A DNA stretch of 32,357 nucleotides from Spirogloea muscicola. Lineage: Eukaryota > Streptophyta > Zygnematophyceae > Spirogloeales > Spirogloeaceae. This document shows, piece by piece, positions 1 through 9,479 of the stretch. The stretch spans positions 540,666 through 573,022 of the forward strand of contig WELB01000086.1 of NCBI GenBank assembly GCA_009602725.1, written 5' to 3'. The notes under the pieces are model-generated. The model was given only the letters and a program-made list of their open reading frames with translations. It was not told the origin of the DNA and did no database searches. Within the stretch, counting starts at the first letter, position 1; each line of letters begins with the position of its first letter. A program made the translations under genes and the position numbers.

Positions 1-144
1 TCCCCGCCCCTCCCGCGCCCGCGCCACGCCCGCGCCGCCCGCGCCTGCTGCCCGCCCCGGTCCCGTCCCCACCTCGCCTGCGCACCACCTGCCCCGCTAT
101 CGCCACCGGTCGCAATGTTGCCACCCGTCTCAGCCTCCCTCCTT

Positions 145-240
145 GCCTAGCCTGTGGCTCCGTCATGAACACCTGTATGCATCTGGCTGGCCTTCTACAG
201 CGCCTCTTCGCTCTCAGCAGCCGCGTCTTCTTCTCGAGCC
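145..240 (+). repeat. Dispersed repeat fragment (retroelement 3'-tail type) at the FKBP19 5' end
   Basis: The stretch around 147-211, which contains GTCATGAACACC, TGTATGCA and CTGGCTGG...ACAGC, is repeated with small differences at 12629-12699. The core resembles the hairpin tails of the retroelement fragments elsewhere in the window, with a CTGGCTGG arm followed about 7 bases later by CAGC. The first ATG of the proposed FKBP19 model (165) lies inside this repeat. That it belongs to the hairpin-tail family is inference; that it is shared with 12.65 kb is seen directly. Confidence 0.55.
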
Positions 241-2587
241 CCCCTTTCAGTGCTCCCCGGGCTTTCAGTTCCCCTTGTCGCCAACCGTCTGAGTTGCAAG
301 CGCCCCCGTTGTCCTGCAGGCTGCTGCCCACGTCGGTCCGAATGCCGGGATCGCCCGCCCGCCGCCCGAGTCGGACCGAGGTACATCAGCAAGGGCCCCG
401 TTTCTTCGGATTTATGGACCAGTCCTCGCCTGCGCCTCTGGAACACGGCAGCGGCCATCCTTGAGAGCTCACCTCCACTTGCACGTTCGACTTCTGGCCT
501 GTCTCCTTATTCAGACGAGGCATGCGAGGCGAGCCGCAGAGCCTTCCTGCTGTCCACTGGAGTCTCCCTGGCGGCCGCCGCAGGGCTTGGCCCTTGTGCA
601 TCGGAAGCTCGCACCGAGGAGGCCAAGGGCAAGTCCAAGTTCGCCGAAAGTGCGTATGCCCTGGCTCTTGCTTCATAATTCAGACGTAGTGGCCTGTCGA
701 CATCGTCTCTTGGCCAGCTTTGGGCACTTGTGATGGGCAGGAAGGGTTTGTTCTGCTACCTGCCTATTCGCTCTTCATCTGTCGATACTGCACACGTGAT
801 GCTTCCGCTTCCGTCTGCAGTGCCAGCCCTTAAGGGGAAGGACTATGGGAAGACAGCCATGACGTACCCTGACTATACCCTGACGCCGTCTGGTCTGCAA
901 TACAAGGTACTTGCCTCCTCCTCTGCTCTCGCTTCAACAGTCACCATGCCCTCAGTGCTGCCAATCTTTCACGATACCACAAGCTTTACAAATGGATGTC
1001 AGTGTCATCTGTGCACTCGATGATCACGAGGAGGTACAGTGACAGTCTGCTCCTGAGATGCACTTCTTGCATCTACCCATGTTCGAAGCCGAGCAGTCTC
1101 GTAGCATGAGCTTGGATAACGTTGATAAGGGACAGAGCCGCAGAAGTGGCCTTTTGGTTCCGCAAGCTGCCCTCTGACTGAGCTTTGGACTGCTCTCTGG
1201 AAGGACCTGCGAGAAGGCACTGGTCCTCCACCTGAGCCTGGGAACACCGTAGTGGTGAGTGCAGGCGCGCTGCGGGCAGGTATTGTCAGCTTGCCGTCGG
1301 GGTTGCTCGTGAGGCCAATGTGGATCCAAGTCTTGCTGGAAAATCAGCCGATGTGGGTCCAACTCAATCGGAGGTTTGGCATGCTTGTTGGCCACTGCTA
1401 TTCTGAGAGCGTTGGCTCCCTACCACTTCACGCACCACTCTTCCTGTCAGTTGTCGTTGAGCTCCTGCGTCTGTATGCTGAGACTACTTTGTGTGAGTCT
1501 TAGATGCTTGATGAGGTCCTTTTGCTGTGCAGGTTGACTGGGATGGCTTTACAATTGGGTACTATGGACGGATATTCGAAGCTCGGAACAAGACCAAGGG
1601 TGGTTCCTTTGAGGTGCGGCAGAGCCCTTCATTCACTCGACTAAAACAGCCAACAAATGTGGGCTGTTTTAGCACAGCCCTTGAAGTTCTTCAAGGCTGG
1701 TCAGCAGCTACTTCACGAGCTCTTACTTCATGCATCCTGCATTGAGGCTGTCTCCTCTACTGAAGCAGCTGGACTGAGTTTTTCTTTGCGAAACAGGGAA
1801 ATGACAAGGAGTTCTACAGATTTAGAGTCGGAGGGCATCAGGTACATCTGCTGGTGATTGGTTGCAACTTGTTGCTGGTGCTTGTTTGTGTACCTCAGGC
1901 AGTCAGTTTGTGATCTTACGGAAGAACTTCTAAACAGCTGTGCTTTGAGAAGTGTTGCCATCTTGTGATGCAGTTAGCCTATGAGTGACTAGCAGTTTGA
2001 GGCAGGTTGATCTGACACCGTCTTCTTTTGCAACAGGTCATTCCGGCATTTGAAGAGGCTATCAGCACCATGCGTGTCGGTGGCATTCGAAGGTAGCTAC
2101 TGGCAGTTGCTGGGCTCATTGACTTTCTGTTTTGAGTGAGGAGTAGTCGTCTGACAAGGTCCTTAAGTGCTTCTTAGTATACGTCTTTGTGATTTTCAAG
2201 GCGCTATCCACAAAGTTGGCCTAGATGGCCATCACTTTTGGCTGTCTGCATGTCCCCACAGGTTAATCGTGCCACCAGATATAGGCTACCCGGACAATGA
2301 CTTTTCCAAGGCCGGCCCAAGGCCCATGACTTTCTCAGTGAGTTGTCTATAGATCTAGCTGCAGTATCATTGTCTCCTTACCCAGTCTGTGCCCTGAGAT
2401 AGTGACTGCGTTGGAGTATTGTTGCCAGGTCAGCTGCTTGTGGCAAAAGGCAGCAGACCAGGCTGATGAGAACTGGGACATTGATTGGTGCAGGGCCAGC
2501 GAGCGCTTGACTTTGTCTTGAAAAATCAGGGCCTGATCGACAAGACGCTGCTCTTTGACATCGAGCTCCTGAANTTTAGAGGAGTAA
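165..2587 (+). CDS. FKBP19: FKBP19-type thylakoid-lumen peptidyl-prolyl isomerase (intron-rich)
   Basis: This is an FKBP-family immunophilin closest to plant FKBP19, predicted to act in the thylakoid lumen. Exons with matching phases are 251-649, 821-906, 1204-1254, 1533-1613, 1797-1841, 2037-2092, 2262-2337 and 2494-2587. Landmarks in order are a twin-arginine SRRAFLLSTG followed by a hydrophobic Ala-rich stretch (Tat-type lumen signal), MPALKGKDYGK, VVDWDGFTIGYYGRIFEARN, VIPAFEEAI, VPPDIGYPD, GQRALDFVLKNQG and LLFDIELL. The aromatic Tyr and Phe of the FKBP pocket are kept (GYPD, LFDIE). The N-terminus is uncertain. ATG 165 with a 10-nt first exon (165-174) spliced to 251 keeps frame and gives an Arg/Ser-rich transit region, but that ATG lies in a repeat. 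An N at 2574 sits six bases after the last conserved Leu codons begin. Read without it, the protein stops at 2587 close to the family's usual end; read with it, the frame runs to 2694. The FKBP19 identity is firm and both ends are provisional. Confidence 0.85.
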
Positions 2588-3161
2588 GGTGGGGGGGGGG
2601 GGGCGCGGGGGCGAGTGCAGCCGAAAGCTCCAACGTAGGGCAGGAATTGCCGTGTAGTGGGAAACGGAAGATGGAGAACGTGGTTATGCGTTAGAAAGTC
2701 ACATGCCACGTTGGCTCGAGCTTGTTGCACAGGCGACGTGTACAATGAGCCCTTACATCCAGCCATTACCTCATGCCATTGCCTGCTGTGAGCCCACGTC
2801 CTTTGTTACAAATTATCCTTTTCGTGGAGCATGTTGCATATTTGCAACTTTCACTCATTTTTCAAAACAATGGTCCAGTCGCATGGTCTTCCAATCAGTC
2901 ACGGAACGACATTCTTTTATGTTTATCCTAAACATAAACTGGCTTTTGTTGGCAATGCACACAGACTTTACTCCTCAGCTGTGATTGATACAGCTAGATT
3001 AAAACCAGCCGCATCTGTTAATTCGCGGTACTGGCTTTGTAGACCACGAGCCTGTTTGTTGACGACCACTCAAGTGCTCACAGGTCTCGTTCCTTGCTCT
3101 TGACAAGGACCAAATGGCCGATAACCACAAGGCTATGCAAGTGGCTACAGCGAAGAGGAGC
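2588..3161. other. Intergenic stretch with no recognised gene
   Basis: This follows the FKBP19 stop and holds a G-run near 2589-2602 and otherwise AT-richer sequence. Short open frames run through it, but I recognise no protein family, RNA gene or splice-consistent exon set. It may contain the FKBP19 3'UTR. Confidence 0.4.
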
Positions 3162-3431
3162 TCAGTAATCCCTAATCAGCAGCCGCAAATCGGAGTACGT
3201 AGCAGCTGGATATGAGTCACCTGAACGAACCCAGAAGAAGCAGCTAATGCGCGACATGCCAGCAAGTGCACTGTATGAACCTGGAACGCTGGAAAAGGTG
3301 GAGAGCCACATGCAGAGCACCTGGTCAAGCGACCCGGCGGCACTGAAGCCGTGCAGCTCACCTTGCTGTCCTGGACACCATGGTGGCCCGCAGCGCAAGC
3401 AGCTGCAGCAGGTCCAGCCACCGATTGTCAA
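3162..3431 (-). mobile_element. Divergent retrotransposon RT C-terminal fragment (copy C)
   Basis: The minus strand is open and ends in TYSDLRLLIRDY-stop, preceded by AAGSLDQVLCMWL and GQQGEL. These line up with GQQGEQ, AGSLAQVLRMRL and SYSDLHLLTRGY of the copy at 3981-4330, with the same spacing to the stop codon. DNA similarity is low but the peptide pattern is preserved, so this is an old, diverged relative. No hairpin tail is evident downstream. It is assigned to the non-LTR reverse-transcriptase C-terminus by similarity to the other copies. Confidence 0.6.
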
Positions 3432-3489
3432 ACCCCGTGCACGTCCATAGTTAGCCCCACATCATCCCCGGACGCCAGACAAACAGTGC

Positions 3490-3735
3490 AAAGGCTTTGC
3501 TTGGCCTCCGTTTCAATTCGCCCTGCACGCCTTTCTCCTTTTCCTACAGCGGTGCCTGGCACATGCCATGCAATTTCCTGCTGGGCGTGCCCTGATTGCC
3601 GCCTCAGGCTTTATGCGGGGCTGACTCGTTTCCGTCTCCTTTTGCGCCTTCCAGCCCTTTCAGTTCGTGTACATTCCTTCTGGCTGGCCTCTCCCAGCCA
3701 TTGCCTTACATTGGAGGAGCTGTCTTATCTCGATT
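3490..3735 (+). mobile_element. Truncated RT C-terminal fragment with hairpin tail (copy L)
   Basis: Codons 3544-3624 read LQRCLAHAMQFPAGRALIAA then SGFMRG-stop. They align with LQRSLAFAVHLRAGRALAAA of the fuller copy. About 60 bases further on comes the tail CTGGCTGGCCTCTCCCAGCC (about 3680-3700). The frame breaks before the usual SDLHLLTRGY end, so the copy is internally deleted. Confidence 0.55.
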
Positions 3736-3854
3736 GTCCTTTACTCGTCTAATTTTCCCTTGGCTGGCTTATCACAGCCCGCAACCTTCAATCTTATCAA
3801 TCTTATCAATCTTATCGCAGCCCGCAACCTTCAGGACCGAGCCTGCAATGAAGC

Positions 3855-4330
3855 TCGAAAGAGTCAGCAAGAACAAGCGCGGCCAGATTAACTGGTGGCT
3901 GGGAGAGGCCAGCCCAAAGGGAATGGACAAGGTCTGAAGGAGCCGGAGTGCTAAGGACTGAGACAGCAGCAAGCGGACTCTCAGTAACCTCTAGTCAGTA
4001 GATGCAAATCTGAATAGCTAGCGGGCGGAAAGACGTCGCCCTGACGGAAGTCGGAGGCCGCCGCCAGAGCGCGGCCTGCGCGCAAGTGGACCGCGAAAGC
4101 TAGGGACCGCTGCAAAGAGACGGCCAAGCGCATCCGGAGGACTTGGGCGAGGGACCCGGCGACATGAAAGCCAGGCTGCTCGCCCTGCTGCCCGTGGCGC
4201 CGGGCCGCTGCTCGCCACGCAAGGCGGTGAAGCAGGTCAAGCCATTTGGCGCCAAAGGCGCCGTGTACGTCGACGGCGAGTGGGACAAACTCGTCGCCCA
4301 CCGGGTGATCCGCAAAGCGTGAAATGTCAC
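3855..4330 (-). mobile_element. Non-LTR retrotransposon 3' fragment: RT C-terminus plus 3'UTR hairpin (copy A)
   Basis: The most complete coding copy. An open minus-strand frame from 4457 to 3981 contains DEFVPLAVDVHGAFG, WLDLLHRLA, AGSLAQVLRMRL, QRSLAFAVHLRAGRALAA and SDLHLLTRGY-stop. The F-V-P-L...G-A-F-G...L-L..L-A and R-L-A-V-S-L-Q-R pattern is what I know from the C-terminal part of non-LTR reverse-transcriptase polyproteins. After the stop (3981) the 3'UTR runs to about 3855 and carries the hairpin GGCTGG-CCTCTC-CCAGCC and the end CACCAGTTAATCTGGCCGCG. The RT core is absent, as expected of a 5'-truncated insertion. The copy at 4985-5510 is its inverted near-twin. The plus-strand reading frame at 4164-4322 (53 codons) is antisense to it and is probably a shadow. 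Confidence 0.7.
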
Positions 4331-4499
4331 AGCGACTCAACGTGGCCACTGGGTGCTCAATATCCTCTGTTGAGCAGCCTGAGGTCATAGAAACTAGTCT
4401 CCGTGTAGCGGGTGCCCTGGCCAGAGCCACAGGCTGCAGGCAAAGCGCGACCGGCATGCAGATGCAACGCTCGTGCCATGGACCGCTGCAGCAATACTG

Positions 4500-4915
4500 A
4501 CCGAGCTGTTTAAAGAGCTAGTTCTTGATTGGGTGGCCTCTCTCAGCCATTGCCTTGCTTTAGACCTGTTCGGAAAAGAGAAGAGCTGCTTCATTATCTT
4601 TCTTTCTCATAATTTTCTGTTTTGGGCTGGCATCTCACAGCCACCACTTTACTTCATATTTTTGCTCATTTCTTCCTCTGTCGGGCTGGCCTTTCTTTCT
4701 GGGCCACGAGGACTTCCGGGCTGCCGCCCCTGTCGTCATTTTGGAAGAGCTGTTTGCTTCTCGTTTAGGTCTCTATATTATGTAGCCTTGTTTAATTTGC
4801 ACTCGCCTCTGCTTGAACTGTGTATTGGCTTAAATTGGCCTCCCTTCTCATTTCATGCGCCCCGCGCGCCTTTCTCTCTTCTCGTTGGAAGAGCTCACTT
4901 CTTCTGCTTGCAGGT
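4500..4915 (+). repeat. String of retroelement hairpin tails without coding part
   Basis: Successive hairpin-like units occur at about 4530-4550 (GGTGGCCTCTCTCAGCC), 4621-4650 (GGGCTGGCATCTCACAGCC) and 4690 (CGGGCTGGCCTTTC). They are followed by a pyrimidine-rich stretch containing CATGCGC...GCGCGCCTTTC, which recurs near 17021 and, inverted, near 26660. No conserved peptide is seen, so these look like solo 3' tails. Confidence 0.5.
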
Positions 4916-4918
4916 CCG

Positions 4919-4968
4919 CCGGGCGAGGCGCGGCGAGGCGCGGCGCGGCGCGGCGCGGCGCGGCGCGA
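4919..4968. repeat. (GGCGC)n / GGCGAGGCGC microsatellite
   Basis: A run of about nine imperfect GGCGC or GGCGAGGCGC units lies directly upstream of retroelement copy B. It could be a relic of a microsatellite-like tail or simple slippage. Confidence 0.85.
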
Positions 4969-4984
4969 GAGAAGTGGCACTCCC

Positions 4985-5510
4985 AATGGGATTACTCGGA
5001 TCAACCCGGTAGGCGACGAGTTTGTCCCACTCGCCGTCGACGTACACGGCGCCTTTGGCGCCAAATGGCTTGACCTTCTTCACCGCCTTGCGCGGCGAGC
5101 AGCGGCCCGCCGCCACGGGCAGCAGGGCGAGCAGCCTGACTTCCATGTCGCCTTGTCCATTCTTTTGGGCTGGCCTCTCCCAGCCACCAGTTAATCTGGC
5201 CGCGCTTGCTCTCATGTCGCCGGGTCCTTCGCCCAAGTCTTCCGGATGCGCCTGGCCGTCTCTTTGCAGCGGTCCCTAGCTTTTGCGGTCCACTTGCGCG
5301 CAGGCCGCGCGCTCTGGCGGCGGCCTCCGGCTTCCGTCAGGGCGACGTCTTTCCGCCTGGTAGCTATTCAGATTTGCATCTACTGACGAGAGGTTACTGA
5401 CAGTTCGGTTACTGCTGTTTCAGTCCTTAGAACTCCGACCCCTTCAGACCTTGTCCATTCTCTTGGGCTGGCCTCTCCCAGCCACCAGTTAATCTGGCCG
5501 CGCTTGCTTT
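4985..5510 (+). mobile_element. Non-LTR retrotransposon 3' fragment interrupted by a 60-bp insertion (copy B)
   Basis: A plus-strand near-twin of copy A. DEFVPLAVDVHGAFG, WLDLLHRLARRAAARR and QQGEQ are read first. The frame is then interrupted at 5153-5212, resumes as FAQVFRMRLAVSLQRSLAFA, shifts by two extra bases (GC) near 5307 and ends SGFRQGDVFPP...SDLHLLTRGY-stop at 5400. The 3'UTR to about 5510 has the hairpin GGCTGGCCTCTCCCAGCC (5468-5485) and the end CACCAGTTAATCTGGCCGCG shared with copy A. Immediately downstream lies another tail in the opposite orientation. Confidence 0.7.
5153..5212 (+). mobile_element. 60-bp tail-only retro-insertion inside copy B with 9-bp target duplication
   Basis: The insert begins TTGTCCATTC, contains GGCTGG-CCTCTC-CCAGCC and ends CGCGCTTGCTCT. 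It is nearly identical to the 3' end of the family at 5451-5510. It is flanked by CATGTCGCC at 5144-5152 and again at 5213-5221. Copy A has this 9-mer only once with no insert (in the reverse complement of about 4160-4175), so the empty site is visible. Confidence 0.85.
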
Positions 5511-5575
5511 CAATGGGGGCAAGGGGCTGTGAAAAGCCAGCCCGAAAAGAATTGACAAAGGTTCGAAGGGGCCAA
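5508..5575 (-). repeat. Inverted retroelement tail (E-type) abutting copy B
   Basis: The reverse complement reads GGCCCCTTCGAACC then TTGTCAATTCTTTTCGGGCT, GGCTTTTCACAGCCCC and TTGCCCCCATTG. This is the tail sequence found after the fragments at 26.2-27.6 kb. Confidence 0.65.
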
Positions 5576-5904
5576 ATGATGGAGGGCCTAAAAAGCCTAA
5601 AAAGCGCTAAGCAGCGACTAAGGGGCCTGAAGATGCTATGTCAGAACGGGCGCGAGCCTTGGCGGCCGAGATTGATACAAGATACAGCTCTTGCGGAGGA
5701 CGAGAGAAGGGCCGCAATAAGCATGCAACGGAAGGGTGGCCAATACAAGCCAATACAGTATTCAGGCAAAAGCTAGTGCACGAAGTGCGGCTACATGTAG
5801 CGAAAGCTTACGCTACAGCGGCCAATGTGACAGTGTGGCGTTAGTACCCAAAGGTGAGCACATGCAGATTCGGAGGGTTAAGCAAAAGCGATGGCTGCGA
5901 TAGG

Positions 5905-6062
5905 GCAGCCGAAAGAAGAAGAAGAAGTGGCTCTCCCAATGGGGGCAAGGGCTGTGAGAAGCCAGCCCGAAAAGAATTGACAAGGTTCGAAGGGGCCATA
6001 CTACGAGCTAAGCAGCGACTGCGGGGCCTGAAGAGGCTATGGCAGAACGGGGGAGGATGGAC
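5905..6062 (-). repeat. Inverted retroelement tail, near-identical to the 26.2-27.6 kb array
   Basis: The reverse complement runs from CCATCCTCCCCCGTTCTGCC through CAGTCGCTGCTTAGCTCG, CCCCTTCGAACCTTGTCAAT, the hairpin GGGCTGGCTTCTCACAGCCC and GAGAGCCACTTC to a (TTC)n end. It is almost identical to 26826-26960 and 27452-27595. Its (TTC)n end, seen here as GAAGAAGAAGAAG at about 5911-5925, lies farthest from the glycine-rich gene. The copy ends roughly 300 bp upstream of that gene's ATG. Confidence 0.8.
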
Positions 6063-6371
6063 GGGGAGGGAAGGAGCAAGGTCCGAAGGAGGAGTGTGTA
6101 TTGTGAGATGGAGGGGAAGGGAGGGGAAGGGCGGGAGCGGCGGATGGCCACCCGCCGCGCTGCCGTGGCGGGCGGCTGGGGTTTTAGCAGACGGGCGCGC
6201 GCGCGCCGCCCGATGCGGCGCATCGCAGCCGTTGGGCCCCCGCGCGGCCCCGCGCAACCTAGGCAAGCCCCCGCGGCCCCCATTGTCGCCCCCGTCCTCC
6301 GTTCTCGACAGACGCGCAGTGCGGGCAGCACCCCCCCCGTCCGCCCCCGCCCCGCCCGCCCGCCCGCCGCC

Positions 6372-7101
6372 ATGGGTGAGTTCCGGTGCTTCGTCGGCGG
6401 CCTGGCCTGGGCCACCGACGACGCCCGCCTCGGCGACGCCTTCCGCTCCTTTGGCGAGGTCATCGATGCCAAGGTCCGGCCCTCTCCCCTCCCCCGCCGC
6501 CCTGCACCCGCACCTCCCCGCGCTTCTTCAGGCGCGCGTTCGACTCTCCAGCCCGCCACCACACCGCCCCGTCCGTTTCACCGCCGCGCACCCTGCCCCC
6601 CCCCCCGCGCCGCTTCTCGCCTCCTGCCTGTTGCCCCCCATCCCGCCGCCGCTCTGAGCTCGCGTTCGCCCGCCCGTCTCTCACTAGGTTATCAACGACC
6701 GCGAGACCGGCAGGTCCAGGGGCTTCGGCTTCGTCACCTTCGCCGATGAGCAGGCGATGAATGCCGCCATCGGCGAGATGAACGGCAAGGAGCTCGACGG
6801 CCGCAGCATCACTGTCAACCAGGCCCAGTCGCGCGGCAGCGGCGGTGGCGGCGGCGGCTACGGCGGCGGCGGTGGCCGCGGAGGTGGAGGCTACAGCAGC
6901 GGCGGGGGCTCGTACGGCGGCGGCGGCGGCTACAGCGGCCGCGGCGGCGGCGGTGGCTATGAGAACCGCGGCAGCGGCGGCGGCTATGGTGGCGGAGGAG
7001 GCGGCGGCTACGGTGGCGGTGGTGGCGGCTCCTATGGCGGCGGGGACCGTGGCGGCGGCGGCTACCAGGGTGGCAGCGGCGGTGGCGGCCGTGGGTGGTA
7101 G
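6372..7101 (+). CDS. Glycine-rich RNA-binding protein with one RRM (GRP7/8-like)
   Basis: Exons 6372-6473 and 6688-7101 encode about 171 residues. The N-terminal RRM starts at the ATG (MGEFRCFVGGLAWATDD) with RNP2 CFVGGL and RNP1 RGFGFVTF, the RNP1 lying just after the intron. The intron splits the RRM after VIDAK, the common position in plant GRPs. The remaining ~85 residues are a Gly-rich tail of GGGGYGGG and RGGGG repeats ending GRGW, typical of class IV glycine-rich proteins. These bind RNA in the nucleus and cytoplasm and in plants act in cold response and in control of their own splicing. The start is clear: it is the first ATG, the RRM begins at once, and it sits in a CCGCC-rich context. 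The 214-nt intron, very C-rich, would be the place for autoregulated splicing, but that is inference. Confidence 0.93.
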
Positions 7102-8159
7102 AGCTCCAGGCCCTGAGGAGGCAGCTTGTCAGTTGGAGCTGTGCTCCACAGAGCTGTGCAGGTTTCCTTGAGTTGATTCGTTCGTGATGCAAGCCTCGGT
7201 TGATTAGCCCTCCGGCACAGCACTGACAGGTTCTCTTGCAGTTGAGTGTGCTTCCAAAGGCCACTGATGGCAGGCGGCGCGCGCGCACAGGATTCCCCCC
7301 TCCCAGATCCCCCTCTTCCTAGTTTCTCATTTGATTTCCCAGTTGCAGGTCCAGTCAAGCCAGTGTATGATAAGCGAGCTGACTCTTCCGCGCCCCATGC
7401 GGAGCAAGTATTGGTCACTCCTTTCTCCTGTCCAGACTGCCATACATCAACGGCATGTGACCGCTTTCAATGTCTCACGGATGCACGAGCATCCATGCGA
7501 TGCCTTGGGCTTTTGCAGGGCAGAGCATGGCACGTTCACTCCCACTTGTCGGCATTTGGCATGACATGCATCGAGATGCATATGATTTGGATGGATGCGT
7601 AGAGAATGCCTTGGAAGGGATGGCAGAGGCCACATCAGAATGCTACACGCTGTTTGGGTGCTGTGCTAATTTTTTTCTCAATCCTAGTTACCAGTGGGCT
7701 GACTGTCCTTCAAGCCGATGGCATGCTCAGATGAACTCCAGTGCTTAGCGAGCTGTCACTGTACCCTGAGATGTTTGAAGCGGCACTCGCTCCTCTCTTG
7801 AGGGTGCATGTATGGATGCATGTGTGTGGGTGTGAATGTCGAAACTTACTTAAAATCATCACTGTTACAGGGCCATGGGCAACTCTGAGCCTGTTGTCAT
7901 TGTTAGTAGCTTCTTCGCAGGGTACTCTAGCAATTATTTGCATAAGAATTGTCTGCATTCGGGTGCGGCATGCTACTCGCTAGATGCAGCTGTGTCAATC
8001 TGACTGTGTGTTGTGATGCGATTACTTTTTTTAATTCGGAGCAAACACATGGCTAGCAGGTGAAGAGCAGTGAGGACAAAGCTAGCTGTAGTCATCAGCG
8101 CACAGGTTGTGTACTCGGGTTCGCTGGTATGTACAGGTCACGGAGGGCACCAATATGTA
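7102..8159. other. Convergent intergenic region (GRP and MED21 3' sides)
   Basis: Only 3' flanks of two converging genes are expected here. I see no conserved exon. TTACA at 7865-7869 could be a minus-strand TGTAA polyadenylation signal for MED21, about 290 nt past its stop, since TGTAA is the usual green-algal signal. This is weak evidence. Confidence 0.35.
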
Positions 8160-9303
8160 TCATTGTTCTCGCCGGATGCAATCATCAGCTGAGCTTCGAA
8201 AGAGGGCGTGCACCCTTTGTAGGTCTTCTTCTGCAGCCGCAAAAAGTTGACGCAGGCAGTTGGCGCTAGTCAGCTGCCAGCCTTTGTTCACCAATAAGCT
8301 TCTCATGAGCAGCAGTGGCGTCAGGTATCTGGGAGAGAGAGGTAAGTGCCAACACTGGAAGGGCAGCCCATTACCAATCAGAGCAAGTGGCACCAATCAC
8401 ACGGACAGAATAGCTTGTGAAGCCTTGCAGCTGACATGAACACCGCCAAGCCTGGTTGGTTGACTGAGGGACCATGACAGACTGCCAGCACGACACATCA
8501 GGCACTCACCAGCGGCTTCAAGTTCAGCCTGCAGCTCCATGGCTACCTGGTCACTTTCAGCCTGTCCAACGGTGGCATCTTGTTTCACGTTAGTGCTCTG
8601 AATCCCTGCCCACTTCTGTTGCGGGCTGCCTAAGGTCGGGCGTTGAGCGGCAGGATGGGCAGGAGCTCCTGTGCCGGCTGCACGATGTGGGACGAGATAA
8701 GGACCCGAGGCACACTGCCCCGCTCCCCGGCGTTGCAGCCTTCACAGCATACGTAGCAGTATTTGCGCGCTGACCGCGAGTTGCAACCGGCAGACACGGG
8801 ATTCGTACCTGCAGACGCCTGATGACCTCCAGCTGAGCCTCTTCGCCCCCCTCAGTCGAAGGCAAAGAGGATACTAGCCTGTCAAACTGCACAGCCTCAG
8901 GCGGCAGCTGACAATCAGCACAGGGAGGACACCGAAGAGGGTCAAGACGGGCGTCCTGCTCAAACGCGCGCGCGCCGTCGGCGAGCATGCACCGTTTTCA
9001 CGGCTTTGACGATGCTCGACGCCATCTCCTCGGCCTGCTTGTTGATGGGCATGCCGCTCTCTCGTGCCAGTGGCTGGCCATCGACAACCTGCGCCTGCAA
9101 GCTGATGAGTGTGCCAGGCAGGTCCAGCAGCCCAGCGGTGCGCTGGCGTCCGGCTTGCCGGGCTCGAAGGGCAGGCTGGCAAGGGGCAAGGGCGCGACCT
9201 GGAGCGGCGCGGGCGGGGCGTCGCGCTGCAGGACGCCAATGTGGTTGAAGCAGAGCGAGGCGACGTGGTTGGCGTGCTCCTGGAGCTGCGACACGGCGTC
9301 CAT
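8160..9303 (-). CDS. MED21: Mediator complex subunit 21 (MED21/SRB7)
   Basis: MED21 is a small subunit of the Mediator middle module that pairs with MED7 and links transcription factors to RNA polymerase II in the nucleus. Five phase-consistent exons are 9303-9199, 9094-8993, 8886-8809, 8561-8510 and 8230-8160, giving 135 residues, the family's usual size. It opens with MDAVSQLQEHANHVASLCFN and IGVLQRDAPP, close to plant MED21. It continues EEMASSIVKAVKT, FDRLVSSLPSTEGGEEAQLE, ESDQVAMELQAELEAA and EDLQRVHALF, and ends CIRREQ-stop. The central and C-terminal parts are the expected helical, coiled-coil-like region. The start is the first ATG of the conserved block. It is convergent with the GRP gene and divergent from the rhomboid gene, with retroelement remains between the last two. 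Confidence 0.93.
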
Positions 9304-9479
9304 GGGCCACGCGGACCGCGCGCCGGGCAGGGCGCCACTGATGGCGCGGACCTGCGGCTGCTGCTGGGGCGGCGCGAGGCTCGGCAGGGCGCGCCGCGCG
9401 GGGCAGGGGTGGCACCGGCGAGGCCCGCCCTCCGACTTGACGCTTTTTCCCACTACCTGTTGGCGCTGGCCTTTTCCTT

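Noticed and set aside
250-678. Start of FKBP19 at the 250 reading frame as given.
   Set aside because: The codon at 250 is GTG preceded by a splice-acceptor-like CTTTCAG, not an ATG, so it is an internal exon edge rather than a start.
4164-4322. 53-codon plus-strand ORF (MKARLLALLPVAPGR...VIRKA) as a novel small gene.
   Set aside because: It is antisense to the retroelement RT fragment copy A, whose minus-strand peptide is the one conserved among distant copies; the ORF is present in inverted form only in the near-identical copy B.
3480-5600. Repeated spaced hairpins as a CRISPR array.
   Set aside because: Units differ in length, orientation and spacing, there are no uniform spacers, and the setting is a spliced eukaryotic genome.
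6841-7100. Gly-codon-rich tract as a minisatellite, and the long Arg- and His-rich reverse-strand frames over it.
   Set aside because: It is the in-frame Gly-rich tail of the RRM protein; the reverse frames are compositional shadows.
8874-9453. Long overlapping ORFs on both strands across 8.9-9.8 kb as separate genes.
   Set aside because: Only the minus-strand pieces that splice into MED21 match a family; the rest reflect high GC and lack of stops.
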